A stretch of 58,141 nt of DNA, taken from the NCBI GenBank assembly GCA_035762425.1, contig DASTOW010000393.1:1-58141 (forward strand). Reading direction: 5' to 3'. Both the position numbers and the translations under genes were made by a program. Below the pieces are notes generated by a model. The model saw nothing but the letters and a program-made list of their open reading frames with translations. It searched no databases and was not told where the DNA came from. Positions 53,094 to 58,141 of the stretch are shown one piece after another. The first letter of the stretch is position 1. Each line of letters begins with the position of its first letter. This DNA is from AWTP1-13 sp035762425. GTDB lineage: Bacteria > Pseudomonadota > Alphaproteobacteria > Rhizobiales > Hyphomicrobiaceae.

Positions 53094-54467
53094 TTGGCCA
53101 AGACCGCCCGTAGTAGCTTCGTTTGCCAGAACTGCGGGGCAGTGGCGTCGCGCTGGATGGGCAAATGCGCCTCCTGCGGAGAATGGAACAGCATCGTCGA
53201 GGAAGCCGACAGCACGCCCATGCCGGGCTCGGGGATGAGCAAGTCCGCCAAGGGCCGCATCGTCGTCCTCGAGACGCTAACGCACCCCGGCGACGACAAG
53301 ATCACGCGTCTCGCAACCGGCCTCGCCGAGCTCGATCGCGTTACCGGTGGCGGCATCGTCCCGGGCTCCGCTCTTTTGATCGGTGGCGAACCTGGTATCG
53401 GCAAATCGACCCTGCTCCTGCAGCTCGCCGCCGCCTTCGCCAAGGCTGGCCGGCGCGCCGTCTATTTCACGGGCGAAGAGGCAGCCGCCCAGGTGCGCTT
53501 GCGCGCTGACCGGCTCGGCCTCGCCAAGGCACCGCTGGCACTCGCCAGCGAAACCAACGTATCCAACATCCTGGCGACGCTCGCCGACGGACCACATGCG
53601 GACCTCGTCGTCATCGATTCCATCCAGACTTTGTGGGCCGATGCGCTGGAAGCTGCACCCGGCACCGTCAGCCAGGTGCGCGCGGCCACGCAGTCGCTGG
53701 TGCGCTACGCCAAGGCACAGGGCAGCGCGCTGCTGCTGGTTGGCCATGTCACCAAGGACGGCCAGATCGCTGGCCCCAAGGTGATCGAGCACATGGTCGA
53801 CACGGTGCTCTATTTCGAGGGCGACCGCGGCCATCCCTATCGCATCCTGCGCGCCGCCAAGAACCGCTTCGGCGCCACCGACGAGATCGGCGTGTTCGAG
53901 ATGGCCTCCGACGGCCTGCGCGAGGTTGCCAATCCCTCCGAGCTGTTCCTGGGCGACCGGCTGGCGCGTGCTCCGGGCTCGGCCGTGTTCGCCGGCGTCG
54001 AAGGCACACGGCCGATCCTAGTGGAGATCCAGGCGCTGGTGGTGCCGTCGGGTCTGGGCACGCCACGGCGTGCGGTTGTGGGATGGGACAGCAACCGCCT
54101 GTCGATGCTGCTGGCGGTCATCGATGCGCGCTGCGGCGTCAGCTTTGCCCAGCACGACGTCTATCTCAATGTCGCAGGCGGTCTGCGCATCGCCGAGCCC
54201 GCCGCCGATCTGGCTGCGGCAGCCGCCCTGCTGTCGTCGATTTCAGGCGTGGCGCTCGACCCCGATCGCGTCACCTTCGGGGAAATCAGCCTGTCGGGGG
54301 CGGTGCGTCCGGCCGGCCACATGCTGACGCGGCTCAAGGAAGCCAAGAAACTCGGGTTCAAGCAGGCCGTCATCCCGGCCGCCGGCGATCTTGACGGCGG
54401 GCAGGTGAAGCTCAAACTTGCGCGCATTGACCACGTCAAAGGGCTCGCCGGGGCACTCGGGCTATAA
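53094..54467 (+). CDS. radA: DNA repair protein RadA
   Basis: RadA (Sms) drives branch migration during recombination and repair. The 457-residue protein has the N-terminal C4 zinc finger (FVCQNCGAVASRWMGKCASCGEW), a RecA-like core with Walker A GGEPGIGKST, the RadA-specific KNRFG motif and a C-terminal Lon-like domain (DVYLNVAGGLRIAEPAADLA). It starts at TTG 53094, 5 bases after alr, with GCGGAGAG upstream; the in-frame ATG inside alr would add residues unlike the family. Confidence 0.96.
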   Translation: MAKTARSSFVCQNCGAVASRWMGKCASCGEWNSIVEEADSTPMPGSGMSKSAKGRIVVLETLTHPGDDKITRLATGLAELDRVTGGGIVPGSALLIGGEPGIGKSTLLLQLAAAFAKAGRRAVYFTGEEAAAQVRLRADRLGLAKAPLALASETNVSNILATLADGPHADLVVIDSIQTLWADALEAAPGTVSQVRAATQSLVRYAKAQGSALLLVGHVTKDGQIAGPKVIEHMVDTVLYFEGDRGHPYRILRAAKNRFGATDEIGVFEMASDGLREVANPSELFLGDRLARAPGSAVFAGVEGTRPILVEIQALVVPSGLGTPRRAVVGWDSNRLSMLLAVIDARCGVSFAQHDVYLNVAGGLRIAEPAADLAAAAALLSSISGVALDPDRVTFGEISLSGAVRPAGHMLTRLKEAKKLGFKQAVIPAAGDLDGGQVKLKLARIDHVKGLAGALGL

Positions 54468-54594
54468 ATTCCATGCCGACATGCATCGACACCCCTGGCA
54501 GGCCGGGCCGAGTTGGGTTATCGGCCTGTTGTGGACAAGGACTAGCCAAAGGGTCGGGCGAGGCGCGCACTCGCTGCTGCCGAGGAAACAGACC

Positions 54595-55191
54595 ATGACC
54601 GGTTTCGGCCTCACACTACTCGATCTTGCCTTGCTGGCGATCCTGGCCATCTCCGGCCTGGTGGCCATGTACCGCGGCCTGACGCGCGAGGTTCTCTCCA
54701 TCCTGTCCTGGGTGGTGGCGGCTGGCGCCGTTGCCTACTTCATCAAGTATCACCGGGGTGTAGCCGAGGAACTCGCCAAGCAATTCTCCGATCCCGTTCA
54801 GACATCGCACATCTACATCGCCCAGGTGGCGATCGGCGCCCCGCTATTCGTAATCGTCCTGATCATCGTTCATCTGATCACATCGCGCATCTCCGACACC
54901 GTGCTCGACAGCCGGGTCGGGGCCATCGACCGCATCCTCGGGCTCGCCTTCGGCGTCGTGCGCGGGTTCGTGCTGGTGGTGATCCCCTACATGTTTGCCG
55001 TCTCCTTCGTGTGCAAAGAGAGCGTCTCCCGCTCCACAACTCAAGGTTGCAAGAAGGGAGAATTGCCGATGTGGGTGGAGAACGCCAAGTCCCTCACGCT
55101 GATCAGCAACACCAGCAGCACGCTGTTCTCCATCCTGTCGCGCTATGCACCGTCTCCTTCAATTGGGACTGGTGAACAACAGCAAGGCTGA
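54595..55191 (+). CDS. cvpA: CvpA-family membrane protein
   Basis: This 198-residue protein has four hydrophobic segments (LLDLALLAILAISGLVAMYRG, WVVAAGAVAYF, APLFVIVLIIVHLI, ILGLAFGVVRGFVLVVIPYMF) and the conserved RGLTREVLSIL and GAIDRILGLAFGVVRG. The family is linked to colicin V production and envelope stress, with no known activity. The start follows CGAGGAAAC. It precedes purF, the conserved cvpA-purF pair. Confidence 0.92.
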   Translation: MTGFGLTLLDLALLAILAISGLVAMYRGLTREVLSILSWVVAAGAVAYFIKYHRGVAEELAKQFSDPVQTSHIYIAQVAIGAPLFVIVLIIVHLITSRISDTVLDSRVGAIDRILGLAFGVVRGFVLVVIPYMFAVSFVCKESVSRSTTQGCKKGELPMWVENAKSLTLISNTSSTLFSILSRYAPSPSIGTGEQQQG

Positions 55192-55339
55192 TTCCTTGCG
55201 AAACATAACAGTCGTATGAGCGCACCCCGTGGCCAGTGGTCGCCGCGTGGCCTATATGAGTGGCACTTTGCGGTGCGACCGCAGTCGCAGGACGGTAAGG
55301 CGGCGTGCGCGAGCCAGCGGGACGCAGGAGAGGCCGGCC

Positions 55340-56830
55340 ATGATCCTTGGACGTGACGAGGGTGCTGCGCTGTCGAAACCCGACGGCGGCCCCGCGGATG
55401 ATCGGTTGCGCGAGGAGTGCGGAGTGTTCGGCATCTTCGGCAATGATGATGCCGCGGCCCTGACGGCGCTCGGCCTTCACTCGCTGCAGCATCGCGGCCA
55501 GGAAGCAGCCGGCATGGTCACCTACGAGAACGGCCACTTCCACTCCGAACGGCGCCTGGGTCTGGTCGGCGACAACTTCAACAAGGCCGACGTGATTGGC
55601 CGTCTGACCGGCAGCAGCGCGCTTGGCCATGTGCGCTACTCCACCACCGGCGACACCATCCTGCGCAACGTGCAGCCCCTGTTTGCCGACCTCGACACCG
55701 GCGGCTTCGCTGTGGCCCACAACGGCAACCTCACCAACGCGCTGACCCTGCGCAAGGCGCTCATCTCCTCGGGCGCCATCTGCCAGTCGACCTCGGACAC
55801 CGAGGTCATCCTCCATCTCATAGCCCGCTCCCAGCGCCGCCGCATCATCGAGCGCTTCATCGAGGCCGTGCGCCAGATCCAGGGCGCCTACTCCCTCGTC
55901 TGTCTCACCAACGACATGCTGATCGGCGCGCGCGACCCGATCGGCATCCGCCCGCTGGTGCTTGGCCGTCTCGGCTCTGCCTATGTGCTGGCCTCGGAGA
56001 CCTGCGCACTCGATATCGTCGGCGCGGAGTTCATCCGCGAGGTTGAGAATGGCGAGATCGTCACCATCACCAAGGATGGCGTCGAGAGCCACCGGCCGTT
56101 CCCCATGCGGCCGGCGCGGCCCTGCATCTTCGAGTACATCTATTTCTCCCGGCCCGACTCCATCGTCGGCGGCCGCAACGTCTATGACATCCGCAAGCAG
56201 ATGGGCATGCAGCTTGCCAAGGAGGCACCCGCGGTCAACGCCGATGTGGTGATCCCTGTGCCGGACTCGGGCGTGCCTGCTGCGATCGGCTTTGCCCAGC
56301 AGAGTGGTATTCCCTTCGAGCTTGGCATCATCCGCAATCACTACGTTGGCCGTACATTCATCGAGCCCGAGCAGCGCATCCGCCAGCTCGGCGTCAAGCT
56401 CAAGCACTCGGCCAATGCCAGCGCCGTGCGCGGCAATCGCATCGTGCTGATCGACGACAGCGTGGTGCGCGGCACCACCTCGAAGAAGATCGTGCAAATG
56501 ATGTTCGAGGCCGGAGCCCGCGAGGTGCACATGCGCATTTCGAGCCCGCCCATCACGCATCCGGACTTCTACGGCATTGACACGCCGCGCAAGGACGAGC
56601 TGCTTGCCGCCAACATGAGCGTGGAGGAGATGCGTCAGTTCATGGGTGCATCCAGCTTGGCCTTCCTGTCGGTGGACGGCATCTACCGCGCGCTCGGACA
56701 CGAGAAGCGCGATGCGCGAGCCCCGCAGTTCACGGACCACTGTTTTACCGGCGACTATCCGACCGACCTCGTCGACCAGAACGGCCGCGCCAGCTCCGAC
56801 CAGCTCTCCTTCCTGTCGGAGGTGCGCTGA
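55340..56830 (+). CDS. purF: Amidophosphoribosyltransferase
   Basis: PurF catalyses the first step of purine synthesis, making phosphoribosylamine from PRPP and glutamine. The 496-residue protein starts at ATG 55340 after CAGGAGAGG. The glutaminase nucleophile is Cys27 (EECGVFG), so about 26 residues form a propeptide that is removed. GLHSLQHRGQEAAGMV, GHVRYSTTGDT and the PRPP loop RIVLIDDSVVRGTTS are present. The Bacillus-type propeptide is normal for alphaproteobacteria. Confidence 0.97.
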   Translation: MILGRDEGAALSKPDGGPADDRLREECGVFGIFGNDDAAALTALGLHSLQHRGQEAAGMVTYENGHFHSERRLGLVGDNFNKADVIGRLTGSSALGHVRYSTTGDTILRNVQPLFADLDTGGFAVAHNGNLTNALTLRKALISSGAICQSTSDTEVILHLIARSQRRRIIERFIEAVRQIQGAYSLVCLTNDMLIGARDPIGIRPLVLGRLGSAYVLASETCALDIVGAEFIREVENGEIVTITKDGVESHRPFPMRPARPCIFEYIYFSRPDSIVGGRNVYDIRKQMGMQLAKEAPAVNADVVIPVPDSGVPAAIGFAQQSGIPFELGIIRNHYVGRTFIEPEQRIRQLGVKLKHSANASAVRGNRIVLIDDSVVRGTTSKKIVQMMFEAGAREVHMRISSPPITHPDFYGIDTPRKDELLAANMSVEEMRQFMGASSLAFLSVDGIYRALGHEKRDARAPQFTDHCFTGDYPTDLVDQNGRASSDQLSFLSEVR

Positions 56831-56978
56831 CCGGCGCTGTCGACCCGTCCAAGGCCGCTTGCTGTGGGCCGAATGACATTTCGGTAACCTGCCGGACTCC
56901 GCGTATTTGCGCCACGGTTTGTCGCTATTTGCGCGCCAGATTGGCTCACCGGATCCGCCACCTCCAGGAGACGCCGCC

Positions 56979-58141
56979 ATGACTTCCGCCGCCTCGCGCC
57001 TCGTGCTCGTCTGTGGCCTCGCGCTCGCCACGCTGCCGACGGGCGCCGGCGCAGTCACCTCCCAAGTCAACACTGGCGGTGCGGGCGGAGCCTACGAGGC
57101 GAGCTTCTGCCCCGCCCTGGTCGGCCAGCTCAAGCTGGCGCAGTTCGACTACAAGTGCACACCCTCGAGCGGTACGCGCGAGAACATGCAGCGCGTGCTC
57201 GCCGACCCGCACCAGCTCGGCTACGGCCAGCTCGACGTGTTCGTGCTGGAGGGCCGTGAATTGAAGGCCGACACCGCCTTCGCCATCGCCCGCCAGGACG
57301 ACGCGCGCGAGTGCGTGTTCGCCGTCACGCGCAACAAGGACATCGCCAATTGGGGCCAGCTCGCGGCCTACGCCGACAAACTGCGCTTCATCCTGCCGCC
57401 GGCCGGCTCGGGCAGCGCCGGCACTTTCCAGTTTCTGCGCAGCATCGATGCCGATGGGCTGGGCAATGCCAAAGCCGTCAGCAACGCCGCCTCAACGGAG
57501 GACGCCATCCGCGAGGCGCTGTCGGCCGATGATACGGTGAGCCTGTTCGTGCAGTTCGCCGACCCAGACAATGCGCGCTTCGATCTCATTCGCAACCTTG
57601 GCGGCCACCTGGTGGCGGTGATCGATCGCAACATCCTGCGCCAGGAGGTGGGTGGCAAGAAGGTCTACTTTGCGCAGGAGACGCAGGTCGAGAACGCGCA
57701 GTGGATCAAGCAGGGTCGCAAGCTGGTCACCGCCTGCACGCCGGTGGTGTTGTTTACCGGCAATCCCGATCGCGTGCAGGGCGAGCAGGCCAAGAAGGAC
57801 CACGCAGACCTGATCCGCACGGTGGGCGGTCTCAAGGCGGGCGAGCTGTTGCCGAGCGAGCCGCTGTTCCAGCGCCTCATCAAGCGCACTAAGGAACTGT
57901 CAGCCGTCAGCACCGAGAAGCTGCTGGAGGCGACTGAGGAGGCCCGCCAGAAGGCCCGGCCCTATACCGAGAAGGCGCTGGAGACCGCCAAGGAGACCGT
58001 CGAACAGGCCAAGCAGGCGACCGAACGCGCGAGCGAAGCCGCCAAGCCCTACATCGACAAGTCCAAAGAGGCGGCGCAGAAGGCCTACGAGGACGCGCTC
58101 AAGACCGCCAAGGACCTAATGGACAAATCCAAGTCCGAGCC
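56979..58141 (+). CDS. Secreted solute-binding-like protein with long helical C-terminal tail (partial)
   Basis: The gene runs off the right edge with 387 residues visible. It starts at ATG 56979 after CCAGGAG and has a signal peptide (residues 1-25, ending near GAGAV). Residues 30-260 resemble the TAXI/phosphonate type of periplasmic binding proteins (GGAGGAYEASFCPAL, YKCTPSSGTRENMQRV, FILPPAGSGSAGTFQFL), with paired Cys residues at about 44, 60, 112 and 249. From residue 290 on the sequence is an Ala/Lys/Glu-rich amphipathic helix with LEA- or apolipoprotein-like repeats (ARQKARPYTEKALETAKET and similar). The binding-domain assignment is tentative, and the combination is unusual. Confidence 0.7.
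   Translation, partial: MTSAASRLVLVCGLALATLPTGAGAVTSQVNTGGAGGAYEASFCPALVGQLKLAQFDYKCTPSSGTRENMQRVLADPHQLGYGQLDVFVLEGRELKADTAFAIARQDDARECVFAVTRNKDIANWGQLAAYADKLRFILPPAGSGSAGTFQFLRSIDADGLGNAKAVSNAASTEDAIREALSADDTVSLFVQFADPDNARFDLIRNLGGHLVAVIDRNILRQEVGGKKVYFAQETQVENAQWIKQGRKLVTACTPVVLFTGNPDRVQGEQAKKDHADLIRTVGGLKAGELLPSEPLFQRLIKRTKELSAVSTEKLLEATEEARQKARPYTEKALETAKETVEQAKQATERASEAAKPYIDKSKEAAQKAYEDALKTAKDLMDKSKSE

Noticed and set aside
55103..57073. 656-residue reverse open frame opposite purF
   Set aside because: It is the antisense shadow of purF and of its flanks; purF motifs are complete.

Overview
The window is about 58 kb of GC-rich, gene-dense DNA from an alphaproteobacterium, most likely a member of the Hyphomicrobiales. 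The evidence is the set of conserved alphaproteobacterial gene clusters: a fused ispDF next to dusB-ntrB-ntrC, ntrY-ntrX followed by hfq-hflX, lptF-lptG-lptD-surA-pdxA-rsmA, gmk-yicC-mltG-fabF-acpP-fabG-fabD, rpsF-rpsR-DUF2232-rplI, and dnaB-alr-radA-cvpA-purF. I saw no tRNA, rRNA, CRISPR array, insertion sequence or prophage. The chromosome looks ancestral with small accessory insertions.

Layout. 1-3047 (-): an incomplete gene, cut by the left edge, for a membrane-anchored Clp/Hsp100-type double AAA+ ATPase whose C-terminus turns into a peptide-chain-release-factor-like module. 3.4-11.5 kb: a mixed accessory and metabolic region with an IlvD/Edd dehydratase, a ModA-like binding protein without a signal peptide, a membrane protein, an HMG-CoA-lyase-type enzyme, MazG, a secreted alpha/beta hydrolase, the ribosome-rescue factor ArfB, a rhodanese and a divergent FtrA/GlxA-type AraC regulator. 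11.5-29 kb: pepA, then dusB-ntrB-ntrC, ispDF, marR, cinA (pncC), a small conserved-looking ORF, hflX, hfq, a D-amino-acid transaminase, ntrX and ntrY, then lptF. This block has the usual genes, but the two halves of the nitrogen-regulation/hfq operon are swapped.

29-46 kb: outer-membrane biogenesis (lptF, lptG, lptD, surA) leads into pdxA and rsmA. A 3.7-kb accessory insert follows (TPR protein, secreted epoxide hydrolase, Ohr), then gmk, yicC, mltG and the fatty-acid synthesis genes. 46-57 kb: the S6/S18/L9 ribosomal operon, with a strong terminator, then cyclopropane-fatty-acid synthase, the replicative helicase, alanine racemase, RadA, CvpA and PurF. The right edge cuts a secreted solute-binding-like protein with a long helical tail.

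The most interesting points are the Clp ATPase-release-factor fusion, the block swap of the ntr/hfq region, an in-frame palindromic insertion inside mazG, RGG-type repeats on ribosomal protein S6, and short 11-12 bp tandem repeats in three of the larger intergenic gaps. Coordinates of starts were chosen from ribosome-binding sites and family lengths where possible. All family assignments come from motif reading, not from database searches.
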